Shown: positions 34,671 through 43,215, counted from the stretch's first letter. The stretch: 64,000 nucleotides of DNA from Pelagibius litoralis (GCF_011683915.1 NZ_JAAQPH010000004.1:248001-312000); one strand, 5' to 3'. Numbers and translations: made by a program. Notes: generated from the sequence alone by a model not told the origin.

Positions 34671-34776
34671 AGTCCGTCCAATCTTGCATCCCAAGGCCCG
34701 TTGCCCCGGCCCGGTTATCCAGGCTGGGGGCTGCCGGCCGCCCGGGTTTCCGTCCCGGGCAGGATAGGGGGCCCCA

Positions 34777-34806
34777 TAGCTAGGGAGCCCGGGCTGCCCC
34801 TGTCAA
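34777..34806 (-). promoter_or_regulatory. Sigma70-type promoter candidate for metX
   Basis: On the minus strand a consensus TTGACA (34801-34806) is followed after 18 bp by TAGCTA (34777-34782). About 100 bp of leader then precedes metX, including a CCCGGG-N7-CCCGGG hairpin (34741-34759). The -35 match is exact and the -10 imperfect. Confidence 0.5.
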
Positions 34807-34915
34807 CCTTTCTTGGCGCGGGTCCAGGCTGCGCTTTTAGTGTAAGGTTTTCTTTGATTTTACCCTATCCAGCGACTATCAGTAGCACCGCCTTGGCGGC
34901 AGGTATCGGGGCAAT

Positions 34916-35848
34916 ATGTCAGAAAAACCGACTTCTCTGGACGATTTGCGTCGCAAAATCGACGAGATCGACAATTCACTCCACGACTTGCTCATGCGTC
35001 GCACCGAGCTTGCGCGCCAGATTGCCCTGGCCAAAGGCAGCAATGCGGTGATCATGCGGCCGGGCCGCGAGGCGCGGGTGCTGCGCCGGCTTGTGGGCCG
35101 GCACCAGGGGCCTTTCCCCAAACCGGTGATCAGCCGTATCTGGCGCGAAATCATCTCGGTCTTCACCCGCTTGCAAGGGCCCTTTGCCGCCGCGGCCTTC
35201 GCACCGGAGGGGGGCAGCGATCTGTCGCTGCTGGCCCGCGATCATTTCGGTTCACTCACCCCGATCACCAGCTACGGCTCGGAAATGGGGGTTTTGCGCG
35301 CCGTCAGCGACGGCAAGGCCAATATCGGCATTCTGCCGCTGCCGGAATCGGACCGCGGCACCCCCTGGTGGCCGAAGCTGGCGCGCAGCGGCAAGGCCTC
35401 GCCCAAGATCATCGCCCGCCTGCCTTTTGCCGCGCTGGACGGCGGCCGCCGGCACGGGCCGGAAGCGGTCGTGGTTTCCCTGGCGGAGCCGGAGGAAAGC
35501 GGTGACGATCAGGGGTACCTGATTGTCGAACTGGACGAAGCGGTTTCGCGCGGGGCCCTGAAGACCCTGCTGTCGGATGCAGGCTTTGAGGTGCGTAACA
35601 CCCAGGCCTGGGTCGATGCGCCCGACCGCCCGCTTCACCTGGTCGAGGTTGAGGGCTTCCTCGCCAGCGACGACGCCAGGGTTGCCGCCCTGGTGGCGGA
35701 GACCGATCAGGTCAGCCATGCCTGGGCAGTGGGCAGCTTTGCGGTGCCCCTGACGGCGGAAGACCTGGCCAACAGTCCCGCCCCTTCTACCCAGGCGGAA
35801 AACGGTGATGCCAGCGACGCCGATGCAGCCTCTGCAGGGGTGTCATGA
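34916..35848 (+). CDS. Chorismate mutase (AroQ type) with C-terminal regulatory-like extension
   Basis: A 310-residue protein. Residues 5-90 are an AroQ-class chorismate mutase (LDDLRRKIDEIDNSLHDLLMRRTELARQI, then R-x-x-E-A-R-V-L-R-R and IWREIISVFTRLQ). The remaining 200 residues (FAAAAFAPEGG...) look like a prephenate dehydratase-type periplasmic-binding fold that lacks the dehydratase signature, plus an ACT-like end. It converts chorismate to prephenate for phenylalanine and tyrosine. It overlaps hisC by four bases. Confidence 0.9.
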   Translation: MSEKPTSLDDLRRKIDEIDNSLHDLLMRRTELARQIALAKGSNAVIMRPGREARVLRRLVGRHQGPFPKPVISRIWREIISVFTRLQGPFAAAAFAPEGGSDLSLLARDHFGSLTPITSYGSEMGVLRAVSDGKANIGILPLPESDRGTPWWPKLARSGKASPKIIARLPFAALDGGRRHGPEAVVVSLAEPEESGDDQGYLIVELDEAVSRGALKTLLSDAGFEVRNTQAWVDAPDRPLHLVEVEGFLASDDARVAALVAETDQVSHAWAVGSFAVPLTAEDLANSPAPSTQAENGDASDADAASAGVS

Positions 35849-36927
35849 GCCTTTCGCCGCGTCCCGGCATTCTCGATATCGCGCCTTATGTCGGCGGCGA
35901 ATCAAAGGCTGAAGGTGCGAACCGGGTCGTCCGTCTCGCGTCCAACGAGAACCCGCTCGGTCCGAGCCCGCGCGCCATCGCCGCTTATGTGGCCGAGCAG
36001 GAAAACCTGCACCGCTATCCGGACGGCGGGGCCTTGGCGCTGCGTCGGGCGTTGGCCGAGGCCGAGGGCCTGGATGCCGACCGTATTGTCTGCGGTGCCG
36101 GTTCCGATGAACTGATCGCCCTCCTGGTGCGCGCCTATGCGGGACCGGGAGACGAGGTGCTCTACAGCGAGCACGGCTTTCTGATGTACGGCATATCGGC
36201 AAGGACCGCCGGCGCGACGCCGGTAACCGCACCGGAGGTCGCTCTGACCGCCGATGTCGACGGCCTGCTGGCGCGGGTGACCGACAAGACCCGGATGCTG
36301 TTCCTGGCGAACCCGAACAATCCGACCGGCAGCTACATCTCGGAAGCGGCGCTGAGACGTCTCCATGCCGGCCTGCCGCCTTCGGTGCTGCTGGTGATCG
36401 ATGCGGCCTATGCCGAGTATGTAACGGCGGCGGACTATCCGCGGTCGGCGGCTCTGGTGGAAGAAGCCGACAACGTCGTCATGCTGCGCACCTTTTCGAA
36501 GATCTATGGTCTCGCGGCGTTGCGGCTGGGCTGGGCCTATGCTCCGGCCGCGGTCGTCGATGTACTGAACCGGGTGCGCGGCCCCTTCAACGTCAGCCAG
36601 GCGGCGCAGGCGGCGGGCCTCGCCGCGATCGCCGATACCGACCATATCGCCAAGTCTGTCGCCCACAATACCAAGTGGCGCAGTTGGTTCTCCGAGGTCG
36701 CTGCCAAGGCTGGTGCCGAGCCGATGCCCTCTGCCGGCAATTTCATGTTGCTGCGCTTTCGTGGCGGGCAGGCCGAGGCCGAGAGCGTGTTGGCCGACCT
36801 GAAACGCCGGGGCATCCTGGTCAGGGGCGTGGCCGCCTACGGCCTCGCCAACTGCCTTCGGGTGACCATCGGTACGGAAGACGAGATGCGGGCGACCGCC
36901 GAGGCGCTGCAGGCGGTGCTCCGGTGA
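35845..36927 (+). CDS. hisC: Histidinol-phosphate aminotransferase
   Basis: A 360-residue PLP-dependent class I/II aminotransferase. It has the N-terminal SNENPLGPSPRAIAAY, the GSDELI motif, FLANPNNPTG, and the Schiff-base lysine in RTFSKIYGLAALRLGWAYA. It acts in histidine synthesis. Placed between chorismate mutase and prephenate dehydrogenase, it probably also transaminates aromatic keto acids, as reported for such gene arrangements. ATG overlaps the previous stop codon and its own stop overlaps tyrC. Confidence 0.95.
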   Translation: MSLSPRPGILDIAPYVGGESKAEGANRVVRLASNENPLGPSPRAIAAYVAEQENLHRYPDGGALALRRALAEAEGLDADRIVCGAGSDELIALLVRAYAGPGDEVLYSEHGFLMYGISARTAGATPVTAPEVALTADVDGLLARVTDKTRMLFLANPNNPTGSYISEAALRRLHAGLPPSVLLVIDAAYAEYVTAADYPRSAALVEEADNVVMLRTFSKIYGLAALRLGWAYAPAAVVDVLNRVRGPFNVSQAAQAAGLAAIADTDHIAKSVAHNTKWRSWFSEVAAKAGAEPMPSAGNFMLLRFRGGQAEAESVLADLKRRGILVRGVAAYGLANCLRVTIGTEDEMRATAEALQAVLR

Positions 36928-37907
36928 CCTTGCCGGCGACCCCGGATGCTGAGCCGCTGTTTGGGCGGGTTGCGCTTTTGGGGGCCGGCCTGATCGGCTC
37001 CTCCCTGGCCTGGGCAATCCGCGCCCGGGGGCTGGCGGCGCATGTCTCAGCCTATTCCCGCCGTGAAGAGACCCGCCGGACGATTGCCGAGCTGGGTTTC
37101 GCCGATTCCCTGCATGACAATCCCGGCGATGCGGTTGCCGGCGCGGACCTGGTGATCTTCTGTGCCCCTGTCGGGGCCAATGCCGCGCTGGCTGAGGCCA
37201 TCACTGGGCAGCTTTCGCCCGGGGCCATCGTCACCGATGTCGGCTCGGTCAAACAGGCGGTGATCCGTGACATCGGGCCTTTTCTGCCGGACGGCGTGCA
37301 TTTCGTGCCCGGCCATCCCATTGCGGGGACCGAGAATTCCGGACCCGAAGCGGGCTTTGCCGATCTCTTCGAACAACGCTGGTGCATCCTGACCCCGCCG
37401 CCGGGCACGCCGGAGGCGGCGACCGAGAAGCTTACGGCTTTTTGGCAGGGCCTGGGCTCGACCATCGAAGTCATGGATGCGGCGCATCACGACAAGGTGC
37501 TGGCCATCACCTCTCATCTGCCTCACCTGATCGCCTATACCATCGTCGGCACCGCGACCGATCTGGAAGAGAGCGAGCGGGCGGAGGTCGTGAAGTTCTC
37601 CGCCGGCGGGTTTCGTGACTTCACGCGTATCGCCGGGTCGGATCCGGTGATGTGGCGCGATGTTTTCCTGCACAATCGCGAGTCGGTGTTGGAGATGCTG
37701 CAACGCTTCTCAGAAGACCTGACCGCCCTGCAGAGGGCGATCCGCTGGGGCGAGGGCGAAACCCTGGAGGGTCTTTTCCGCCGCACCCGTGAAATCCGCG
37801 CCGGCGTCGTCGACGCCCATCAGGCCGGTTCCTTCGATCCTAGAGAACCGGAGCGATCGGGAACAGCGGGACCGGTCCAAGATAAAGCAGACCATCCCGC
37901 AGAGTAA
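36924..37907 (+). CDS. tyrC: Prephenate/arogenate dehydrogenase
   Basis: A 327-residue TyrA-family dehydrogenase. The Rossmann motif GAGLIGSSLAWAIR is near residue 19, followed by DVGSVK, the HPIAGTENSGP block with the catalytic histidine, and AITSHLPHLIAY. It oxidises prephenate or arogenate for tyrosine synthesis. The start GTG 36924 overlaps the hisC stop (GTGA), completing a coupled chorismate mutase-hisC-tyrC operon. Its last 68 nt overlap the 3' end of the convergent DUF2125 gene. Confidence 0.93.
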   Translation: MTLPATPDAEPLFGRVALLGAGLIGSSLAWAIRARGLAAHVSAYSRREETRRTIAELGFADSLHDNPGDAVAGADLVIFCAPVGANAALAEAITGQLSPGAIVTDVGSVKQAVIRDIGPFLPDGVHFVPGHPIAGTENSGPEAGFADLFEQRWCILTPPPGTPEAATEKLTAFWQGLGSTIEVMDAAHHDKVLAITSHLPHLIAYTIVGTATDLEESERAEVVKFSAGGFRDFTRIAGSDPVMWRDVFLHNRESVLEMLQRFSEDLTALQRAIRWGEGETLEGLFRRTREIRAGVVDAHQAGSFDPREPERSGTAGPVQDKADHPAE

Positions 37908-38865
37908 TCGGCGCTTCGAGCACCGTCGCGTCCGAGGTCGTGTCGCGCCGGCCCAGAGCGGCAACCGCCAGCCGCGCGGCAAAGGCGGCCTCCGGTTTGA
38001 TATCACCGCTCTCGATCAATCTGTCGATGATCTCCTCCGCCCCCTTCAATTTGGTGTCGAAGCGTCCCGCCGGGCGCAGGGCCTGGTCCAGAGCGATATT
38101 GCCACTGGCCTGCAGGTCCAAGGGCCCCCAGCGCGCCGCCAGCCGTCGGAACCGCCAAAGCCCGCCGGCATCGCGCCAGAGCGGCAGGGCGACGACCGGC
38201 TTGCCGCGGGGAATGCCGCCCACCACAGTCGAATCGAAGGACAGCCGGGCCAGGGCGTTGCCCAGAGGGCCGCCATGACCTTGCGGCAGTTGCAGGGCCA
38301 GGGCTTCGCCGACCAGCTCCAGCGTCTCCGGATCGTCGCCGCTGGCGGCTTGCAGCGGTCCCAGGCGTGCTGTCAGCCGCTCCGCCGAGACAGGATCCAG
38401 CCCGGGACCCTCCAGCCGCAGGACACCGAGATCGACCATGGCGCGGTCGACCTGGCCGTCGAAGGCGAGCACCACCCGGCCCTGGGCTTCTTCGGCCATG
38501 ATATCCGCCTGTTTCCGGTCTCCACCCTCGGCCAGGCGCAGGTGGTGGTTGCCGGGAAATTGCAGGTCGATGGTGAAGGGGTCCCAGAGCCTGGCCTCCC
38601 CCGAAATCGTCGGGCCTTCCCAGGTCAGGTCCTGTGGGCTGGTCACTTTTGGCGCGTCGAAGGTCACCGTCAGCGCGAAAGGGAAGCCGGACATCTGCGG
38701 TCCATCGTAGGCGATCTCATAGCCCCGTTCGACCTGCTGGCCGCGCCAGCGCTCGATCCCCTCGGCCAGAGCCGCAGAGGCCCAGAACCAGTAGCCCGCC
38801 AGGGCGAGCGAAAAGAGGCAAAGGGTCGCGACAAAGGCGATCGACAGGTGCTTACGGCGGCGCAT
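37840..38865 (-). CDS. DUF2125 domain-containing exported/anchored protein
   Basis: A 341-residue protein with an N-terminal signal anchor (RRRKHLSIAFVATLCLFSLALAGYWFWASAAL) and the DUF2125 layout: YDGPQMSGFPFALTVTFDAPKVTSP near residue 55, then repeated beta-rich segments to the end. DUF2125 is an alphaproteobacterial periplasmic or outer-membrane-associated family of unknown function with AsmA-like beta structure. The frame is open to 39024; ATG 38865 is chosen because it begins right before the basic anchor. It overlaps tyrC convergently and is divergent from the ChaC-like gene. Confidence 0.85.
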   Translation of the reverse strand: MRRRKHLSIAFVATLCLFSLALAGYWFWASAALAEGIERWRGQQVERGYEIAYDGPQMSGFPFALTVTFDAPKVTSPQDLTWEGPTISGEARLWDPFTIDLQFPGNHHLRLAEGGDRKQADIMAEEAQGRVVLAFDGQVDRAMVDLGVLRLEGPGLDPVSAERLTARLGPLQAASGDDPETLELVGEALALQLPQGHGGPLGNALARLSFDSTVVGGIPRGKPVVALPLWRDAGGLWRFRRLAARWGPLDLQASGNIALDQALRPAGRFDTKLKGAEEIIDRLIESGDIKPEAAFAARLAVAALGRRDTTSDATVLEAPITLRDGLLYLGPVPLFPIAPVL

Positions 38866-39038
38866 GGGCGCAGGGTACTCCCGAATTGCTATGGTGGTCG
38901 CCATGATAGAAGGCGGCCTGTGCCCACGCAGCCACAAATCCAGCCGACCCTCATGCGGCCGTTTGGATGGATGCTTGAGGCCGGGGCTCCGATTTGTTGG
39001 TATAGGGGCGGCGCTGCACATCATGATCGGGATAAAAC

Positions 39039-39650
39039 GTGACGGAGACCGAGTGGCCGGACCTCGATGGTCTGGAATCCCTTTCTGCCGAGGAGATGGC
39101 CGCCCGGCGCCTGAGCCTGCCGCCGCGACAGGATTTCTGGGTTTTCGGCTATGGATCTTTGATGTGGCATCCGGGCTTTCCCCATGTCGAAGTCCGCATT
39201 GCCCGCCTGAACGGTCTTCATCGGCGCTTTTGCGTCTTTTCTCACAGATATCGCGGCACCCCGCGTCTGCCGGGGTTGGTTCTGGGGCTCGATCGCGGCG
39301 GTTCCTGCCGCGGTCTGGCCTTTCGGGTACCGGCGGCCGAAGGCGAGGCGGTGCTCGATTATCTCTATGAGCGCGAGATGATCACCGGCGTCTACCTGCC
39401 GTCCTGGCGCGCGGCGAAAACCGATCAGGGCGTTGTCCCGGCGATTACCTTCGTGGTCGACCGCGCACACCCGCAGTACGCCGGTGGTCTGCCCCACGAC
39501 CGGATTGTCGAGATGATCCTGCAGGGGCGCGGCGACCGTGGCCCCTGTGTCGAATACCTGGAAAACACCGTGCATCACCTGCAGGCCCTGGGTCTGCGCG
39601 ACCGCGCGCTGGAGCGTCTTCTGAGCGAGGCCAGAGTGCGCCGAGGCTGA
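39039..39650 (+). CDS. Gamma-glutamylcyclotransferase (ChaC-like)
   Basis: A 203-residue protein. The nucleotide-independent glutamyl-binding loop YGSLMW is at about 38-43, and the downstream RFCVFSHRYRGTPRLPGLVLGLD and YEREMITGVYLPSW blocks carry the catalytic glutamate. ChaC enzymes cleave glutathione to 5-oxoproline and Cys-Gly. The start is GTG 39039. It follows a gap of about 170 bp from the divergent DUF2125 start. Confidence 0.92.
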   Translation: MTETEWPDLDGLESLSAEEMAARRLSLPPRQDFWVFGYGSLMWHPGFPHVEVRIARLNGLHRRFCVFSHRYRGTPRLPGLVLGLDRGGSCRGLAFRVPAAEGEAVLDYLYEREMITGVYLPSWRAAKTDQGVVPAITFVVDRAHPQYAGGLPHDRIVEMILQGRGDRGPCVEYLENTVHHLQALGLRDRALERLLSEARVRRG

Positions 39651-39748
39651 GAAGCCGTATCTGCTCTACCGGCCGCTTCGCCCGGTACTGCAGACTTGCT
39701 GGGTATAACGAGGTCCCCGGGCCCCCTGATCTGCGTCGTCCGGTCTGC

Positions 39749-39764
39749 GTCACATTTTAGTGAC
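39749..39764. promoter_or_regulatory. GTCAC-N6-GTGAC palindrome upstream of the YHS/bufferin block
   Basis: A perfect inverted repeat, GTCAC (39749-39753) and GTGAC (39760-39764), lies about 95 bp before the YHS gene in an AT-richer stretch. It is the best operator candidate for the metal-defence block. I did not find a clear ECF-type -35/-10 pair. The regulator is unknown. Confidence 0.4.
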
Positions 39765-39858
39765 GTCTCGTGATTTGATCGCGACCCGATTACGCAAATA
39801 TCTCTATCTAGTCAGGCGCCTGCCTGTTCTTTCAAACTGAAGATGCGAGGTCCTCCCC

Positions 39859-40401
39859 ATGATGCGCAAACTTATTCTGGCATCGGCTTTGTCGGTGTTG
39901 GTTACCGGTGCGGCCCAGGCCGGCGAGCAGTATGTCGATGAGTCCGGTTTCGCGATCAGCGGCTATGACGCTGTGGCTTATTTCGACATTCAGCAAAATG
40001 CCGTGGGCACCAGGCAGCCGGAAGCAGTGCCCGGCAAGGCTTTGATCACGGCGGAATACAACGGCGCCACCTGGGCGTTCTCCACCGAGGCCAACCGTGA
40101 CAAGTTCGTTGCCGATCCGGCGAAGTATGCGCCGGCGTTCGATGGGCATTGCGCCTACGGCCTGGCCCAGGGCGGCAAGGTCCCGGCGAACCCCAATCTC
40201 TGGCGCATCGTCGACGGCAAGCTCTATCTGAACATCACGCCGAACGTGGTCGGGTTCTGGGAAAGCGACATCCCCGGCAATCTCACCAAGGCCGACCAGA
40301 ACTGGACAGGCAAGGAAGCCGCCCCCGCGTCGTCGCGCAGCTGGAAAGCGATCGACGACAACAAGGGTACCTACAGCGTTACTGCGCCCATCGAGGGATA
40401 A
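39859..40401 (+). CDS. Exported YHS domain-containing protein
   Basis: A 180-residue protein with a Sec signal peptide (cut near AQA-GE at about 21). A YHS-like domain follows: ISGYDAVAYFD at 34-44, then YNGATWAFSTEANRDKFVADPAKYAPAFDGHCAYGLAQG. YHS domains are metal-binding modules, and this YDAVAYF form is widespread in periplasmic proteins. It ends 81 bp before the DUF2282 precursor on the same strand with no terminator between, so it may be the first gene of the bufferin-type operon. Role in metal handling is inferred. Confidence 0.88.
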   Translation: MMRKLILASALSVLVTGAAQAGEQYVDESGFAISGYDAVAYFDIQQNAVGTRQPEAVPGKALITAEYNGATWAFSTEANRDKFVADPAKYAPAFDGHCAYGLAQGGKVPANPNLWRIVDGKLYLNITPNVVGFWESDIPGNLTKADQNWTGKEAAPASSRSWKAIDDNKGTYSVTAPIEG

Positions 40402-40482
40402 CCCGACGTTTGACGTCTTCCTGTGCCCCGGTTCTTGCTAGGTTACCGGGCGACACGGGTGAAGCAGAGGAGATTTGAGAGA

Positions 40483-40815
40483 ATGGCTGAAAAGACCAAG
40501 GTTGTCTCGGCGGCGATGATTGCCGGGGCCGTGGCCCTCGCGGTATCGGCGACGGCGAACGTGGCCCCCGCCGGTGCCGCAGCAAAAGAAAAATGCTACG
40601 GCATTTCTCTGGCCGGGCAGAACGACTGTGCCGCCGGTCCCGGCACCACCTGTGCCGGGACTTCGACAATCGACTACCAGGGCAATGCCTGGACGCTGGT
40701 TCCGGCCGGCGATTGCCTGAAGTACGGCGTCGAAGAGGCCAACGCGGACTTCGAGCTGCCGGGCGACCGCACCGGGGCGCTGGAAGCCCTGGAACGCGAC
40801 CTGCCGCAGGCCTAG
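40483..40815 (+). CDS. bufA: DUF2282 family bufferin-type RiPP precursor
   Basis: A 110-residue precursor with a signal-peptide-like N-terminus (hydrophobic 8-33, cut near AGAAA). The core has four cysteines at C38, C49, C57 and C78 ([17 protein letters not shown]...TCAGTSTID...PAGDCLKYG), the BufA1/DUF2282 pattern. In characterised bufferins the central cysteines become thiooxazoles made by the DUF692 enzyme and the product binds copper in the periplasm. Residues 83-110 form an acidic tail. AGAGGAG at 40466-40472 fixes ATG 40483. A strong hairpin follows, before the modifying-enzyme genes. Confidence 0.92.
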   Translation: MAEKTKVVSAAMIAGAVALAVSATANVAPAGAAAKEKCYGISLAGQNDCAAGPGTTCAGTSTIDYQGNAWTLVPAGDCLKYGVEEANADFELPGDRTGALEALERDLPQA

Positions 40816-40844
40816 GCTGAAGACCGCCTGAGGATGGATCTGAT

Positions 40845-40892
40845 GGGAACACCGGCCCGATTGTGCGATTCCGCTATCGGGCCGGTGTTCCC
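40845..40892 (+). ncRNA. 17-bp perfect hairpin between bufA and bufB (processing or attenuation element)
   Basis: Arms 40845-40861 and 40876-40892 are perfectly complementary, with a 14-base loop and no T tract. It lies 29 bp past the bufA stop and 35 bp before the bufB start. It probably stabilises the precursor mRNA or attenuates read-through, giving more precursor than enzyme. This is inferred from structure and position. Confidence 0.7.
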
Positions 40893-40927
40893 GCTCATCC
40901 CTGCCCGACCGCCCCGGCCAGACTAAA

Positions 40928-41827
40928 ATGACCAAACCCATGACCATACCGAGCCGCGCCGGGCTGGGCCTGAAGGCTCAGCACTATGACGTCATCCTGG
41001 ATACCAGGCCCGATGTCGGCTGGTTTGAGGTGCACGCCGAGAACTACATGGGCGCGGGCGGTCCGCCGCACCACTATCTGACCCGGATCCGCCGGGACTA
41101 TCCCCTTTCGCTGCACGGCGTCGGCCTTTCCATCGGCGGCGCGCAGCCGCTGGACGAGGCGCATCTGGCGCGCCTCAGGGATCTGGCCGAGCGTTATGAA
41201 CCGGGCCTGGTAAGCGAACACCTCGCCTGGTCGACCCATGACGATATCTATCTGAACGATCTGCTGCCGCTGCCCTATACCGATGAGGCGGTGATGCGCG
41301 TCAGCGACCACCTGGACCGGATGCAACAGGTGCTGCGCCGCCAGGTCCTGCTGGAGAATCCCTCGACCTATGTGGCCTTTGAAAACAGCGCCCTGAGCGA
41401 GATCGATTTTCTCCAGGCCGTGGCGAAGCAGAGCGGCTGCGGGCTGCTGCTGGATGTGAACAACGTGCTGGTTTCAGCGACCAATCAGGGCTATTCGGCC
41501 GAAGCTTACATCGACGCTTTTCCCCTGGACCTGGTGGGTGAAATTCATCTCGGCGGCCATGCAACCGAACGCGAGGCGACCGGCGGGACCCTGCTTATCG
41601 ATGCCCATGACCGGGCGGTGGACGACCAGGTCTGGGCGCTCTACGCCAGGACGCTTGCGCGCGGTGGGGCAAAACCCAGCCTCATCGAATGGGACAACGA
41701 CCTGCCGGCCTGGGAGACGCTCTACGCCGAAACCCTTACGGCCGAGCGCTTCATCGCGGCCCAGGTATTCTGCGGCCCCAAAGACCCGGCCCCACTTCCC
41801 CGGACTCAGCATGCCGTCGCTCGCTGA
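40928..41827 (+). CDS. bufB: DUF692 multinuclear non-heme iron oxidative enzyme (MNIO), bufferin maturase
   Basis: A 299-residue TIM-barrel protein of the DUF692/MNIO family, which includes MbnB and TglH and modifies cysteines in peptides. Candidate metal ligands are visible: H63 (SLHGVGLS), E97 and H98 (VSEHLAW), H104, E143 (LLENPSTY), D176/N178 (LLLDVNNV), H207 and H211 (IHLGGHA), D225/H227, and E254 (LIEWDND). It is expected to install thiooxazoles in the adjacent DUF2282 precursor. ATG 40928 is used; ATG 40940 is possible. It overlaps bufC by 17 bp. Confidence 0.93.
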   Translation: MTKPMTIPSRAGLGLKAQHYDVILDTRPDVGWFEVHAENYMGAGGPPHHYLTRIRRDYPLSLHGVGLSIGGAQPLDEAHLARLRDLAERYEPGLVSEHLAWSTHDDIYLNDLLPLPYTDEAVMRVSDHLDRMQQVLRRQVLLENPSTYVAFENSALSEIDFLQAVAKQSGCGLLLDVNNVLVSATNQGYSAEAYIDAFPLDLVGEIHLGGHATEREATGGTLLIDAHDRAVDDQVWALYARTLARGGAKPSLIEWDNDLPAWETLYAETLTAERFIAAQVFCGPKDPAPLPRTQHAVAR

Positions 41828-42599
41828 TCTGCAGGGCGGTTTCGCCGCGGCGCTGCGTGACGCCGGCCTGCCGCCCCCCGCGACCATCGCGGGGCAGGCG
41901 CGGCAGCCGCAGAGCCGCCGCTTCGACGTCTACCGCAACAACCGGATGGCCAGCCTGATCGAGGCGCTGGAATCCGCTTTCCCGGCGCTGCGCCAACTTG
42001 TCGGCGATGCCTTCTTCAAGGCGGCGGCCAAGGCCTATATCGATCTGGATCCGCCGCAATCGCCCGTCTTGCTGCTCTACGGCCAGGGTTTCGGCAAATT
42101 CCTGGACGGCTTTCCTCCGGCATCTCAGGTGCCCTATCTGGGCGATGTCGCGCGGCTGGAATGGGCCCGGCTTAATGCCTTTCACGCCGCCGATGCGGCG
42201 TCCCTGGCCATCGACCGGCTGGCGGCATTGCCGCCGGCAGACCTGGCGGGCTTGCGCTTTGAGCTGCACCCCTCTCTGCAGTTGCTGCACTCACGCTGGC
42301 CGGTGGTTTCGCTCTGGGCCAGCAGCAGCGGCACCGATCCCGATGCCGCGGTCGAGATGAGCCAGGGCCAGGATGCCATGGTGATCCGCCCGGCACTGAA
42401 CGCGGACACGCGCATCCTGCCGGCCGGCGGCTATGACTTCATCGGGCGGCTTCTGGCCGGGGCGCCCCTGGCCGAGGCCGCCGAGCTGGCGGCACTCCGC
42501 GACCCGGCTTTCGATCTTGCAGTGCATCTGCAGGGGCTTTTCGAAGTCGGTGCGGTGACTGCTGTTTTGCCGGCAGGCCCTGAACCCAAGCAAGAATAG
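41811..42599 (+). CDS. bufC: DUF2063 family partner of the MNIO enzyme
   Basis: A 262-residue protein. The N-terminal DUF2063 region (LADLQGGFAAALRDAG...RFDVYRNNRMASLIEALESAFPALRQLVGDAFF) and a C-terminal helical-beta part are typical. In related clusters this partner recognises the precursor leader and delivers it to the DUF692 enzyme. ATG 41811 lies inside the end of bufB, so translation is coupled. The frame is open further upstream but that part shadows bufB. Confidence 0.9.
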   Translation: MPSLADLQGGFAAALRDAGLPPPATIAGQARQPQSRRFDVYRNNRMASLIEALESAFPALRQLVGDAFFKAAAKAYIDLDPPQSPVLLLYGQGFGKFLDGFPPASQVPYLGDVARLEWARLNAFHAADAASLAIDRLAALPPADLAGLRFELHPSLQLLHSRWPVVSLWASSSGTDPDAAVEMSQGQDAMVIRPALNADTRILPAGGYDFIGRLLAGAPLAEAAELAALRDPAFDLAVHLQGLFEVGAVTAVLPAGPEPKQE

Positions 42600-42609
42600 G
42601 CTGAAGACG

Positions 42610-43194
42610 ATGACCCAATTGACTGCTCTCTATGACCGGATCTTTGGCCTGATCGAGGCGAAACTGGACGGCTGGTTTCTCGGGTTCCTCGCCCGTCTGG
42701 TCTTTGCTGCGGTGCTGGCGGTCTACTACCTGCATTCCGCCAGCCTGAAGGTGGGCGACGGCGTGACCGGATTTTTCAGCGTCGGCGACAATGCCTATTT
42801 TCAGATTCTGCCCTCGGTCGTCGAAGCCTATGGCTACGACGCCTCGCAGGTGCCGTTCTTCCCCTATGACCTCATCGTCTTCGCTGGCACCTATGCCGAG
42901 TTCGTTCTGCCGCTGCTCATCGTGTTCGGGCTTTTCACGCGTCTCGCCTCATTGGGTATGATCGGTTTCATCGTGGTGCAGAGCTACGTCGACATCGCTT
43001 TTCACGGCGTCGACGCGGCGACCGTCGGATCCTGGTTCGACCGCTTGCCGAGCGCCGCCATTCTCGACCAGCGCGCGCTCTGGGTTTTCCTGTTGATTGC
43101 CCTGGTGGTGAAGGGGGCCGGCGCGCTTTCGCTGGACCATGTCCTGGGCAGGGTGGTGCGGGTGAAACAGCCGCCCCGGCCCGTCACGGCGTAG
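42610..43194 (+). CDS. DoxX family membrane protein of the bufferin cluster
   Basis: A 194-residue inner-membrane protein with four hydrophobic segments (FLARLVFAAVLAVYYLHSASLK at about 24-45, then about 90-110, 115-133 and 160-180) in the DoxX pattern. DoxX-type genes complete many bufferin and gold/copper-induced clusters. A redox role in precursor or quinone handling has been suggested for DoxX proteins, but its exact task here is unknown. It starts 10 bp after bufC. Confidence 0.9.
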   Translation: MTQLTALYDRIFGLIEAKLDGWFLGFLARLVFAAVLAVYYLHSASLKVGDGVTGFFSVGDNAYFQILPSVVEAYGYDASQVPFFPYDLIVFAGTYAEFVLPLLIVFGLFTRLASLGMIGFIVVQSYVDIAFHGVDAATVGSWFDRLPSAAILDQRALWVFLLIALVVKGAGALSLDHVLGRVVRVKQPPRPVTA

Positions 43195-43215
43195 GCGGCC
43201 GCGACCCCTTTACAG

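Noticed and set aside
34671-34800. SAM-II riboswitch before metX
   Set aside because: No match to the conserved pseudoknot words by eye.
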